DNA of 64,000 bases from 2-02-FULL-55-14 sp964534125 (GTDB taxonomy: Bacteria; Bacteroidota; Ignavibacteria; UBA10030): assembly GCA_964534125.1 (NCBI GenBank), contig CAZHOJ010000002.1, forward strand, positions 248,001-312,000, written 5' to 3'. Below are positions 1 to 8,540 of this stretch, piece by piece. How positions within the stretch are numbered: the first letter of the stretch is position 1; each line of letters starts with the position of its first letter. A program made the translations under genes and the position numbers. The notes below the pieces were generated by a model. That model was not told the origin of the DNA and did no database searches. It worked only from the letters and a program-made list of their open reading frames with translations.

Positions 1-6
1 CTTTTT

Positions 7-1506
7 TTAGCGGTAATGTTTCGTTCGCTGGCGAGTCCATTGGCTCTCTGGTGTGGTTCGGTTACTTCCCGGAGTACCTGCGTATTCATTGTCCCGTCCC
101 CGAAAGACGAGAGTCGCCGCCAGTGCTGCAACATCTCCGTCAGGAGCGTTCTCCGTCAGAGGCAAGTCGCTCTTGAAGTACTTCTCGATAAAGCCTGTGT
201 TAAATGCGCCCGAGAGAAAGACTTCATGCGTGAGTACGAAGGAACAAAACTCAAGGTTTGTATCGACACCCCGGATGATACACTCTCCAAGTGCTCGCCT
301 CATGCGTGCGATTGCGGTACTTCTCTCCGGCCCCCAGGTGATGATCTTGGCGAGCAGGGAGTCGTAATAGACGGGGATCCTATCTCCTTTCCGGAACCCA
401 TTCTCTACCCGTACAAACGGTCCCGATGGCAGTGAATACTCGAGAAGCGCGCCGGATGAAGGAAAGAAGCTGTTCGCAGGGTCCTCGGCGCAGATGCGAC
501 ACTCGATCGCCCAGCCTTCGGGTCTTATGTCATCCTGACTGATACTGAGCTTTTCCCCCTGTGCTACCCGCAGTTGCTGCTCCACGAGGTCGATACCCGT
601 CACCATCTCTGTTACAGGATGCTCCACCTGCAGCCGTGTATTCACCTCGAGAAAGTAGAAATTCTCTTCAGCATCAACGATGAATTCCACGGTGCCGGCA
701 TTGCGATATCCCGCTGCGCTGATCAGGCGGACCGCTGCCTCGCCCATTGCTTTCCTCATCTCGGGTCCCACTGCAGGGGACGGTGATTCCTCGATGACCT
801 TCTGATGTCTGCGCTGGATGGAGCACTCGCGCTCTCCCAGGTAGATCGCATTCCCGTGCCCGTCCGCAAGGACCTGGATCTCTATGTGACGGGGGGAGGT
901 CACGTATTTTTCGATATAGACCCTGTCATCCCCGAATGCATTCCTGGCCTCCGACCGGGCTGATCGAAGACTGCTCTCAAGCTCCTGCTCGGATGCAACA
1001 ATGCGCATTCCCTTTCCACCTCCCCCGGCAGCAGCTTTGAGGAGGATCGGATAGCCAACGCGGGCTCCGACTCTTGCCGCCTCGGCAATGTCCCGTATCG
1101 GCTCGAGGGTCCCGGGTACTGTCGGAACTCCCTGCTCTCCGGCGATCCGTCTGGCGGCTGTCTTATCCCCCAGCCGCTCGATCGCGTCTGCCGGGGGCCC
1201 GATGAACACCAGCCCGGCATCCTCGACCGCGCGTGCAAAGGAACTGTTCTCTGCAAGGAATCCATATCCCGGATGTACGGCATCCGCACCAGCCAGTTTT
1301 GCGATCCGGACTATCTCTTCTCCCCGCAGATAGGACTCAGACGGTGCATTTCCCCCGAGTGCATATGCTTCATCAGCCAGGGCCACATGCTGAGCGCTTC
1401 GGTCATGGTCGGAGAACACAGCAACCGTCCGAAGTCCAGCATCCCTGCATCCGCGTATGATGCGGCAGGCGATCTCTCCCCGGTTTGCGATGAGCACTTT
1501 CTTCAT
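7..1506 (-). CDS. accC: Biotin carboxylase subunit of an acyl-CoA carboxylase
   Basis: Carboxylates biotin on a carrier protein with ATP and bicarbonate, the first half-reaction of acetyl-, propionyl- or methylcrotonyl-CoA carboxylase. The 499-residue product shows the N-terminal ANRGEIA block (7-13), the ATP-grasp loop GGGGKGM (161-167) and EVNTRLQVEHPVTE (287-300). It is about 50 residues longer than E. coli AccC, through a C-terminal extension like that of propionyl-type subunits, but ends before any biotinyl domain, so the acyl substrate cannot be read from it. The ATG at 1506 overlaps the mutS2 stop by one base (TGATG), which suggests coupled translation; a longer in-frame start at 1557 would lie inside mutS2. 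The partner carrier and carboxyltransferase genes are not in the window. Confidence 0.93.
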   Translation of the reverse strand: MKKVLIANRGEIACRIIRGCRDAGLRTVAVFSDHDRSAQHVALADEAYALGGNAPSESYLRGEEIVRIAKLAGADAVHPGYGFLAENSSFARAVEDAGLVFIGPPADAIERLGDKTAARRIAGEQGVPTVPGTLEPIRDIAEAARVGARVGYPILLKAAAGGGGKGMRIVASEQELESSLRSARSEARNAFGDDRVYIEKYVTSPRHIEIQVLADGHGNAIYLGERECSIQRRHQKVIEESPSPAVGPEMRKAMGEAAVRLISAAGYRNAGTVEFIVDAEENFYFLEVNTRLQVEHPVTEMVTGIDLVEQQLRVAQGEKLSISQDDIRPEGWAIECRICAEDPANSFFPSSGALLEYSLPSGPFVRVENGFRKGDRIPVYYDSLLAKIITWGPERSTAIARMRRALGECIIRGVDTNLEFCSFVLTHEVFLSGAFNTGFIEKYFKSDLPLTENAPDGDVAALAATLVFRGRDNEYAGTPGSNRTTPESQWTRQRTKHYR

Positions 1507-3893
1507 CAGTCCGACGAAAGCTCCACGATGGTGATTCCTCCGCCTCCCTCGTTCCATTCGCCTGAGCGGAACGATCTGATGTAGGGGGCGTCCTGAAGAT
1601 ACGCACCGATCCCTTTCCGAAGTGCCCCCGTCCCCATTCCATGAATGATGTCCACGCGGCCAAGTCCATGCAGGTGTGCTTTATCGAGTGTCCTCTCGAC
1701 GACGGCGAGGGCTTCATCAAGATACATTCCACGCACATCGACCTCGGACGATACATCGGTCTCGATCTGGTGCGTCATGGACGATCTGTCCTTCTCTCTC
1801 CCGGCTTTCCTTGTGGCACGTTTGAGCTCTGCGGTGGACACCTTCAGCCTGATCGGACCGACGAGAACGGTGGCCCTGTTCTTTTCGAGGGCAACGATCT
1901 CGCCTGTCTTGTCGGTCGACCGTACAACGACAGCATCGCCGACAGCAAAGTGCTCCCCTTCCCCACCCGCATCCTGCTCCACTTCCTGCTGCGCCGAGCG
2001 TATTCGATCTCTGTGTGCCGCGAGGTCCATCCGCACATCCCGCGTCTTTTGTTTGTCGGCCTGCGTCTCTCTGATCTCCCGGATAGCAGCTTCCACCTTG
2101 CTCTGACTGAGATCGAGAAGCTCCTGCGATTCATCGAGAGCCTTTCTGCGGATGGCTCTAGCTTCTTCCTTCAGTGCGGCGAGCTTCTGTCCGTATGTCG
2201 CCGATCGTTCATCGGCCTCGGCCTTCAGGCGGGCGAGCTCCCGTTCTCGCTCTGTATTCGACTGGCGGAGCCGTTCGAGGTCGCGCAGAAGCGACTCAAG
2301 CTTGTGCTGTGTCCCACCGGCCGCCTCCCGGGCATGTCCGATGATAGCGGGCGGGAGACCGAACCGTTCAGCAAGCTCGAGAGCGAAGCTGCTGCCCGGT
2401 ATCCCCGAGATGAACCGATACGTCGGGCTGAGCGTTTCGCGATCGAACTCCATCGAGCCATTGACCACTCCGCTCGTGCTGTGCGCGAAAGCCTTGAGCG
2501 AACCATGATGCGTGGTCGCTATCGTCATCGTTCGACGTTCCGTCAGAGATTGGAGGACCGCCTGCGCAAGTGCGGAACCCTCGACCGGATCGGTCCCGGT
2601 TCCGATCTCGTCGATGAGGACGAGCGAACGGTCATCTGCCTGGTCGAGGATGTCGCGGAGTCTCATGAGATGAGAACTGAACGTGCTCAGGTCCTTCTCG
2701 ATGGACTGATCGTCCCCCATGTCGACAAAGACAGCATGGAATATCGAGAACACGGAATCCTCCGACGCCGGGACATGAAGTCCTGCCATGGCGCACAGCG
2801 TCAGGATCCCGACCGTCTTGAGGGCAACTGTCTTTCCTCCGGCGTTCGGCCCCGTGATGACGAGTGTCGTCCCCTCGTCGCCTCCAAGCTCGAGGGAAAT
2901 GGGGACGACCCTGCTCCGGGGCAGGCGCTGAAGGAGCACAGGATGCCGCCCGTCCCGGATCCGTAACATGAACGTATCCGATATCTGCGGTTCTGCCCCG
3001 ATCACTTCGATGGAGTACCGGGCTTTCGCGAACAGAACGTCCAGCTCGCACAAGGCTCCGTACGCCCGATGGATCGCATCTGCGTGCTCGCCGACCTGGC
3101 GTGTGAGCTCTGCCAGGATGCGCTGGATCTCACGTTGCTCGGCGATCTCGAGTTCGCGCAGGGCGTTGTTCAACTCGAGGGTCTCTGTCGGCTCAATGAA
3201 GACTGTCGCTCCGCTTGCCGATGAGGAATGGATGAACCCGGAGACCCTCTGCTTGAACTCTGTCTTGATGGGAATGACGAACCGGCCGTCCCGTGTCGTT
3301 ATGATGTCATCCTGAGTGAAGTCCTCCTGCGCCACGCGCCGGAGGATCTCTGAGAGCCTCCGTTGCAGTTGTTCCCGCGCTGAGGTCATCCCTCGCCGGA
3401 TCTGACGAAGATCCTTGCTTGCTGAGTCTTTGATCTCCCCGGTCCGCTCGATGGCGCCATCGATGTTGTACTCGAGGACTTTTTCGACGATCAGGTCCTC
3501 CAGGAACGGGGCGAGCAGCCGGATCTCCTGGACCCGCCGCTTCAGGTAACCATGCAGTGCGCGGGATGTCTCGAGGACCTGACGGATCTCGAGCAGCTCT
3601 TCGGGGGAGAGTACCTGCCTCTCTACCGAGGACTTCTTGAGCGCTGCCGCCACGTCCCTGAATGCCGTGAAGGGAGGAATATCTTCTTCCAGAAGGAGCC
3701 GCTTTGCAGCCGAAACCTCCGCGAGCAATGCCCGGGCATGCGCGGTCGAGGCCTGAGGTCTGATCGATACGACCAGTCGCTTCGATGGCGCGGCAAAGAC
3801 AAGCGATGAGATACGCTCGAGCACCCTGTCGAACTCGAGCTTGTCGATGGCTGTGCCGGGGAATTGGTGACGTTGATCGGACACGAAGGTCAT
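1506..3893 (-). CDS. mutS2: MutS2 family ATPase/endonuclease with Smr domain
   Basis: MutS2 proteins bind branched DNA or collided ribosomes; in different species they suppress recombination or act in ribosome rescue. The 795-residue product has a MutS core without the mismatch-reading N-terminal domain, a Walker A motif GPNAGGKT near residue 346, a Walker B/DEIGTGTDP block, a long charged coiled coil (about 500-640), and a C-terminal Smr nuclease domain (about 715-795) with the DVRG and HGMGTGALR motifs. Length is normal for the family. The ATG overlaps the cvpA stop by four bases (ATGA), and accC follows with a TGATG overlap, so the genes form one transcription unit. cvpA-mutS2 is a recurrent gene pair in many bacteria. 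Confidence 0.96.
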   Translation of the reverse strand: MTFVSDQRHQFPGTAIDKLEFDRVLERISSLVFAAPSKRLVVSIRPQASTAHARALLAEVSAAKRLLLEEDIPPFTAFRDVAAALKKSSVERQVLSPEELLEIRQVLETSRALHGYLKRRVQEIRLLAPFLEDLIVEKVLEYNIDGAIERTGEIKDSASKDLRQIRRGMTSAREQLQRRLSEILRRVAQEDFTQDDIITTRDGRFVIPIKTEFKQRVSGFIHSSSASGATVFIEPTETLELNNALRELEIAEQREIQRILAELTRQVGEHADAIHRAYGALCELDVLFAKARYSIEVIGAEPQISDTFMLRIRDGRHPVLLQRLPRSRVVPISLELGGDEGTTLVITGPNAGGKTVALKTVGILTLCAMAGLHVPASEDSVFSIFHAVFVDMGDDQSIEKDLSTFSSHLMRLRDILDQADDRSLVLIDEIGTGTDPVEGSALAQAVLQSLTERRTMTIATTHHGSLKAFAHSTSGVVNGSMEFDRETLSPTYRFISGIPGSSFALELAERFGLPPAIIGHAREAAGGTQHKLESLLRDLERLRQSNTERERELARLKAEADERSATYGQKLAALKEEARAIRRKALDESQELLDLSQSKVEAAIREIRETQADKQKTRDVRMDLAAHRDRIRSAQQEVEQDAGGEGEHFAVGDAVVVRSTDKTGEIVALEKNRATVLVGPIRLKVSTAELKRATRKAGREKDRSSMTHQIETDVSSEVDVRGMYLDEALAVVERTLDKAHLHGLGRVDIIHGMGTGALRKGIGAYLQDAPYIRSFRSGEWNEGGGGITIVELSSD

Positions 3894-4537
3894 CGCGGAT
3901 TGGTGCGCAGCGAATCGATCGCGTCATTCGCTGTTGCTGTTCGTTTCCTGACCTCCCGCAATAACCGGTTGGACGAGACCGAATCCGCTGCCTGTTCCCC
4001 CGATCTCACGATCTTCTTCAGGCCCTTCTCGCCTGTCTCTCGAGCCATCTGTTCTATGTCCTCGTAGGAGGCCGACTGCACGGTCGTGAACAGGTCGAGC
4101 AATTGCGGGGCGACATTGACCACGGACCGATAGATCTTGGAATATTGCCGAGTGGACTTTGATGGTATGCCGGAGAACGAGAAGATGTACAACACTGCGC
4201 TCAAAAAGAGGATTCCCTGAAAGACGCCCAGGATAGCCCCGGCTGTGCGGTCCGCGAGTCCGCCTATCTTGAACGCGTCCGTGGCGAGCTTGTACACGAT
4301 AGCCTGGACGAGCACGATCGAGATGAAGATCGCCAGGAAGCCGAGCATGGGGCCGCTGGACGGACCTGCATCGAGCAATTCTACAAAAACATTTCCGACA
4401 TCGCGCATGAAGATATGGCCAACGAATAAGGCAACGCCGGTCATCACCAGCGACGTCAGCTTCCGCACTGATCCGTCGCGGAATCCGAGCAGGCCTGCGA
4501 TGATCAACCATGCCGCAAAAAGCAGATCGAGACCCAC
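3890..4537 (-). CDS. cvpA: CvpA family membrane protein
   Basis: The 215-residue product is a CvpA-type integral membrane protein. Family members are linked to colicin V secretion and envelope stress, but the biochemical role is unknown. Four hydrophobic segments fill roughly the first 125 residues, followed by a soluble, charged C-terminal tail rich in E, K and R that may be helical. I chose the GTG at 4537: it follows GGGAGG at good spacing and lies one base after the yqeY stop. The in-frame ATG at 4576 would sit inside yqeY. Downstream it overlaps mutS2 by four bases. Confidence 0.88.
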   Translation of the reverse strand: MGLDLLFAAWLIIAGLLGFRDGSVRKLTSLVMTGVALFVGHIFMRDVGNVFVELLDAGPSSGPMLGFLAIFISIVLVQAIVYKLATDAFKIGGLADRTAGAILGVFQGILFLSAVLYIFSFSGIPSKSTRQYSKIYRSVVNVAPQLLDLFTTVQSASYEDIEQMARETGEKGLKKIVRSGEQAADSVSSNRLLREVRKRTATANDAIDSLRTNPR

Positions 4538-4538
4538 C

Positions 4539-4985
4539 TTATCCTCCCATCCTGGTCTTGACGAGACCCTGCACAACCTTGCCGTCCATTCTCCCCTTCA
4601 GCTCCTTCATGGCAAGCGGCATGACCTTCCGGAAGTCATCGGGCCCGTGGGCTCCTGTCTCAGCAATGATCCTTTCGATAATACTGGCCGCTTCCTCCTC
4701 TGAGACCTGCTGGGGGAGATATGATTGGATGATCTCAAGCTCCGTCCGCTCGGCCGACGCAAGGTCTTCGCGGCCGGCTTTCTCATACATCTCGATGGCC
4801 TCTTTGCGTTTCTTCGCAGCGCCCAGCACTGCTTGTATCTCATCCTCAGGGCTCACGGTACCCGTCCCCCGCTTCTGGAGTTCGAGCAACGCTGCCCGAA
4901 TCGACCGCACGGTGAGCAGACGAGCCTTCTCGCCTGATTTCATCGCCTCCTTGAGGTCAGCTTCTATCTTTTCCGTCAGAGACAT
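4539..4985 (-). CDS. yqeY: GatB/YqeY domain protein
   Basis: The 148-residue product belongs to the YqeY family, whose fold resembles the C-terminal tRNA-binding tail domain of GatB/GatE amidotransferases. Its function is unsettled; a tRNA-related role is usually assumed. The protein has the expected all-helical composition and the family features RSIRAALL near the N-terminus, the EIIQSYLPQQ segment at mid-length and the GRMDGKVV segment near the end. The start at 4985 has GGAAAGGA at five bases' spacing; two further in-frame ATGs lie six and fifteen bases upstream. It leads the yqeY-cvpA-mutS2-accC unit. Confidence 0.9.
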   Translation of the reverse strand: MSLTEKIEADLKEAMKSGEKARLLTVRSIRAALLELQKRGTGTVSPEDEIQAVLGAAKKRKEAIEMYEKAGREDLASAERTELEIIQSYLPQQVSEEEAASIIERIIAETGAHGPDDFRKVMPLAMKELKGRMDGKVVQGLVKTRMGG

Positions 4986-5057
4986 ACGCATCCTTTCCAC
5001 TCTCTTCTGTAAGATACCGCAAAATGTGCATAAATCTCTGACGATTTGTGACCGGCA

Positions 5058-5738
5058 TTACGGAAAAGGAATGACCGAACCAGAGATCGATCCGGCAGCT
5101 TCCGAGCACAGAAAGACCACAGCGTCGGCAAGGTGATGCGGCGGAACCCAGGTCGTGTGATCAGCGTCCGGCATGTCAGCCCTGTTCTGTGGCGTGTCGA
5201 TGGTCGATGGAGCGAGGGCATTGATGGTCAGGCCGTTCCCCTTTTTCTCAGCTTCCGCCGTCTCCAGCAGGGTCCTCACTCCAGCCTTCGAGACCCTGTA
5301 TGCAACGGCCCCAGGGCCTGTGGTCAATGCAGAGAGTGCCGACACAAGGATGATGCGGCCGTACTCCCTGGAGTCCATCCTGCGAATTCCCTCACGAAGG
5401 ACGAGGAAGGTACCCGTCAGGTTGTTCCCGATCATTCGCTCCCAGGTCTCCATTGAAGTGACCGACAACCTTCCATCTGAAGCGAATCCGCCCGCACAGT
5501 GTATCAGGATGTCCGGATCACCTGCGGCCGAGCGCATCTCATCGAAGCAAGTGACCACGGATGCTTCGTCCGTAAGGTCACATGCGAGCGAGACGTCTGG
5601 CTTTTGAGCGACTGAGGCCGATCCCAGTCTCCTGAAGGTCCCGAACACGAGAGCACCATTCTGCTTCATGACCGAGACCATCGTCTGGCCAAGAGCCCCT
5701 GCAGCCCCGGTTACTAGCACTTTCTTTCCTGACAGCAT
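5058..5738 (-). CDS. SDR family oxidoreductase
   Basis: A 226-residue classical short-chain dehydrogenase/reductase, NAD(P)H-dependent. The nucleotide-binding motif TGAAGALG is at 10-17, Asn106 fits the structural Asn, Ser133 the catalytic Ser, and Tyr147/Lys151 form YxxxK. The usual NNAG is replaced by HCAG (80-83), and the product ends soon after the helix that follows GSISGSVI, which makes it shorter than the common 245-250 residues. The substrate cannot be inferred. It stands alone between yqeY and a divergent plus-strand operon; its 5' neighbourhood (5739-5897) must hold promoters for both directions, but I could not identify elements there with confidence. Confidence 0.85.
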   Translation of the reverse strand: MLSGKKVLVTGAAGALGQTMVSVMKQNGALVFGTFRRLGSASVAQKPDVSLACDLTDEASVVTCFDEMRSAAGDPDILIHCAGGFASDGRLSVTSMETWERMIGNNLTGTFLVLREGIRRMDSREYGRIILVSALSALTTGPGAVAYRVSKAGVRTLLETAEAEKKGNGLTINALAPSTIDTPQNRADMPDADHTTWVPPHHLADAVVFLCSEAAGSISGSVIPFP

Positions 5739-5897
5739 ACGAATTCCGAAAAAAGTGTGAATTAGCAGGACTTGTCAACGCCGTGGCAGTGGTCAAGCCG
5801 TCATTCAGCAATATATTCGTCCCACGTTCCAGTTTCAAGAATTGGCGGAAATGGAGCATTTTTTGTATTTTCTCAATTCTTCAACTGATGCAGGAAC

Positions 5898-6440
5898 ATG
5901 AGAACCCGACTCTTCCACACAATGCTATTGGCACTACTGGTTTCGGTGACCGCCACTGGACAGCAACTCCGGACCGGGGACATTTCGCCCGATTTTTCGC
6001 TCCCTTTTGCCACGAAGGACTCTATCTCGCGTTCTCCACTGAGGCTCTCGGACGTAGCGGAGTCGACCCTGGTCCTCCTGGCTTTCTACCCTGCCGATTG
6101 GAGCTCAGGATGCACGAAAGAGTTGTGCACGCTGAGGGATGATATGGGGGAATTGCAGCAACTCGACATCGAGATACTGGCGATAAGTGGCGACTATGTG
6201 TATTCCCACCACGCCTGGGCAAAGCACCACGACCTCCCATTTCGGCTTCTCTCCGACCATACACATGAGGTTGCCAGGGCATTCGGAACCTTCAACGAGA
6301 CAACAGGCTTTACAAGAAGGTCCGTGTTCGTCGTTGGCCCTGGGATGGACATCCGCTATGCAGACCAGGAATACAGCGTCAGGGATGAGGACGACTACAA
6401 AGCTTTGAAGCAGGCGATCAGGGAGATGGGGCGGCAATGA
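5898..6440 (+). CDS. Exported Bcp/AhpC-TSA type peroxiredoxin
   Basis: Likely thiol peroxidase that reduces H2O2 or organic peroxides outside the cytoplasm. The 180-residue product begins with a typical Sec signal peptide (basic RTR, then a hydrophobic core to about residue 20) and no lipobox cysteine. The thioredoxin-fold active site reads FYPADWSSGCTKELC: Cys72 is the peroxidatic cysteine and Cys77, five residues on, is placed like the resolving cysteine of atypical two-Cys Bcp enzymes. The start has AGGA five bases upstream. The stop overlaps the Rof-like gene by four bases (ATGA), so both are probably made together. Confidence 0.88.
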   Translation: MRTRLFHTMLLALLVSVTATGQQLRTGDISPDFSLPFATKDSISRSPLRLSDVAESTLVLLAFYPADWSSGCTKELCTLRDDMGELQQLDIEILAISGDYVYSHHAWAKHHDLPFRLLSDHTHEVARAFGTFNETTGFTRRSVFVVGPGMDIRYADQEYSVRDEDDYKALKQAIREMGRQ

Positions 6441-6715
6441 CCGGAATGAAGAACGAAAAGGCTTATACCTCCATATCATGTTCAGCCTATGATGTGCTTG
6501 AATCATCAGCAGTTCTACGACATGACCTGGAGCTCCATCTCTATGATGGTCCTTCTGTGAGAGGCCGCATACTCGATGTCTTTGCGCGGGGCAAAGAGGA
6601 ATTCTGTTCGATCAAAACGGCCGATGCATCCTCTCCGGTCGAGATCCGGCTGGACAAGATCATGCGGATCTCCGACCACACCACCAATAAGGAATACGCA
6701 ACGAATGTCTGCTGA
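6437..6715 (+). CDS. rof: Rho-binding antiterminator (Rof/YaeO-like)
   Basis: A 92-residue protein that aligns by eye over its length with E. coli Rof (YaeO), a small beta-barrel protein that binds hexameric Rho and blocks its RNA-binding site. Shared features are the ISC..YD.LE opening (residues 13-22), the acidic run before a hydrophobic strand (HDLELHLYDG), a central DVFARG..E.C segment and the ELRLDKI-like block (here EIRLDKIMRISDH). The start codon overlaps the stop of the exported peroxiredoxin (ATGA), tying the two in translation. Identification rests on remembered similarity; a profile search for the ROF family (PF07073) would settle it. Confidence 0.75.
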   Translation: MTGMKNEKAYTSISCSAYDVLESSAVLRHDLELHLYDGPSVRGRILDVFARGKEEFCSIKTADASSPVEIRLDKIMRISDHTTNKEYATNVC

Positions 6716-6755
6716 CCTTGCAGGCACATACCTCCACACAACCCGGAAACCATGC

Positions 6756-7796
6756 ATGAATCGCTCTTCCCTGTTCGTTTTGGCCATCGGCATTTCCACC
6801 TCGTTGTTCGCCCAGGACGGTGATCCCCTTCGGCATCCTGATGAAAAGCATCTGAAGAACATCCGGCAACTCACCTCGGGCGGAACCAATGCTGAGGCAT
6901 ATTTTTCGTTCGATTTCACCAGGTTTGTATTCCAATCCACACGCGATCCCTATGGATGCGACCAGATATTTGTGATGAATGCCGACGGGTCAGAGCAGCG
7001 GCTTGTAAGCACCGGCAAGGGGGTCACAACGTGCGGCTTCTTCCTGCCTGAAGGGGACCGTGTTGTATTTGCAAGCACACATGCCTCCAGTGCCGACTGC
7101 ATACCCCGCCCGGACAAGTCGAAAGGCTACGTGTGGGGCGTGTGGGGTGCCTACGATCTGTATACGGCCAATGCAGACGGTAGCGACCTGCGGGTACTCA
7201 GTGCCACGCCATACTATGATGCTGAGGCTACCGTCTCTCCTCTCGGAGACAAGATCGTATTCACGTCGAGCAGGGATGGCGACCTCGACCTGTACACCAT
7301 GAACCTTGACGGATCCGGCATCACGAGGATCACGAATGAGATCGGGTATGATGGTGGGGCGTTCTTTTCCTGGGACGGTACGCGCATAGTCTATCGGGGG
7401 TACCACCAGACCGACAGTGCAGGCCGCGCTGAGTATCTGCAACTGTTGTCCGAACAGCTCGTGAGGCCCACGAAAATGGAGATCTTCGTGGTCAACGCCG
7501 ATGGATCGGACAGGCATCAGCTGACAGAAAATGGCGCAGCGAACTTTGCTCCTGTCTTTTTCCCGGACGACCAACGGATAGTCTTCGCTTCGAACATGTC
7601 GAATCCCGGAGGTCGGAGCTTCCATCTTTACATGATGAAGGATGATGGAACCTCAATGGACCAAGTGACATATGGCGGCACGTTCAATTCTTTTCCAATG
7701 TTCACGAAGGACGGCTCGAAGGTCGTCTTCGTCTCTGACCGAAATGCTCAGGGCCCGTACGAGTTCAACGTGTTTCTCGCCGATTGGGTCGAATAA
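6756..7796 (+). CDS. Exported TolB-like beta-propeller (PD40 repeat) protein
   Basis: A 346-residue protein with a signal peptide (MNRSS then a hydrophobic stretch ending at LFAQ) followed by repeated TolB/WD40-like blades of the form 'IVFTSSRDGDLDLYTMNLDGSG'-like strands; at least five such PD40 units are visible. Such propellers act as periplasmic binding or scaffold domains; no catalytic domain is present, so the function is unknown. I placed the start at ATG 6756 because the signal peptide begins there; in-frame starts at 6576 and 6705 lie within the Rof gene. It precedes an SDR and an M28 peptidase with very small gaps, so all three probably share a transcript. Confidence 0.82.
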   Translation: MNRSSLFVLAIGISTSLFAQDGDPLRHPDEKHLKNIRQLTSGGTNAEAYFSFDFTRFVFQSTRDPYGCDQIFVMNADGSEQRLVSTGKGVTTCGFFLPEGDRVVFASTHASSADCIPRPDKSKGYVWGVWGAYDLYTANADGSDLRVLSATPYYDAEATVSPLGDKIVFTSSRDGDLDLYTMNLDGSGITRITNEIGYDGGAFFSWDGTRIVYRGYHQTDSAGRAEYLQLLSEQLVRPTKMEIFVVNADGSDRHQLTENGAANFAPVFFPDDQRIVFASNMSNPGGRSFHLYMMKDDGTSMDQVTYGGTFNSFPMFTKDGSKVVFVSDRNAQGPYEFNVFLADWVE

Positions 7797-7805
7797 GGCG
7801 GGTAT

Positions 7806-8540
7806 ATGACCTGCAAAGACAAGACCATCGTCATCACGGGAGCGTCCAGGGGCCTCGGAAAGGCTCTCGCCGGTCGATTCGCATCGGAAGGTGCCAATCT
7901 TGCCCTCTGTTCGCGGTCGGAAGGGCTGCTCCGGGAGGTTGCTTCTTCTCTCGAGGGTGAAGGCAGGACCATCCTCGCCCTCCCCTGCGACATCTCGAAT
8001 TCGGTGCAGGTGAAGGACTTCGCTGCGGCCGTTCTCGACCGTTTCGGCACCGTCGATGGGCTCATCAATAATGCAGGCATCCTGGGGTCGCGCGGTCCTC
8101 TCGTGGACCAGGACCTGAGCGAATGGGACGAGGTCATACAGGTGAACCTTCATGGCTCATTTTTCATGACCAAGTTCTTCCTTCCCGCCATGATGCGGAA
8201 AGGCTCTGGATTCATCATCAATGTCAGTTCCGCTGTAGGCCGGGCTGGGCGGAAGGAATGGGGAGCTTACGCTGTCACCAAATTCGGCATCGAAGGCCTG
8301 ACACAGGTCCTGGCCGAAGAGGTCAGGAAGTTCAACATCAGGGTCAATGCCGTCAACCCTGGTCCGCTGGCGACGGATATGCGGAAGGCCGCTTATCCGA
8401 GCGAGGACCAATCCATTCTGAGGACCCCTGACCAAATCACAGATGTTTTTGTCTACCTCGCATCGAAGGACGGGATCGGGATAACCGGTCAGTCGATCGA
8501 TGCAGCATCATTCGTCTCTCATCCAGGAATGCTTCAATGA
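7806..8540 (+). CDS. Classical SDR family oxidoreductase
   Basis: A 244-residue classical short-chain dehydrogenase with TGASRGLG (11-18), NNAG (88-91), SSA at 141-143 and YAVTK (Tyr155, Lys159). Length and motif spacing fit the FabG/3-oxoacyl reductase-like group, but the substrate is not evident. Arg36-type residues after strand 2 (CSRSEG) suggest NADP(H) preference. AAGGCGGG precedes the ATG. Its last four bases (ATGA) contain the start of the M28 peptidase gene, so translation is coupled. Confidence 0.88.
   Translation: MTCKDKTIVITGASRGLGKALAGRFASEGANLALCSRSEGLLREVASSLEGEGRTILALPCDISNSVQVKDFAAAVLDRFGTVDGLINNAGILGSRGPLVDQDLSEWDEVIQVNLHGSFFMTKFFLPAMMRKGSGFIINVSSAVGRAGRKEWGAYAVTKFGIEGLTQVLAEEVRKFNIRVNAVNPGPLATDMRKAAYPSEDQSILRTPDQITDVFVYLASKDGIGITGQSIDAASFVSHPGMLQ

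Noticed and set aside
1641..2966. A 441-codon open frame on the plus strand
   Set aside because: Antisense to mutS2, no ribosome-binding site and no recognisable protein features.
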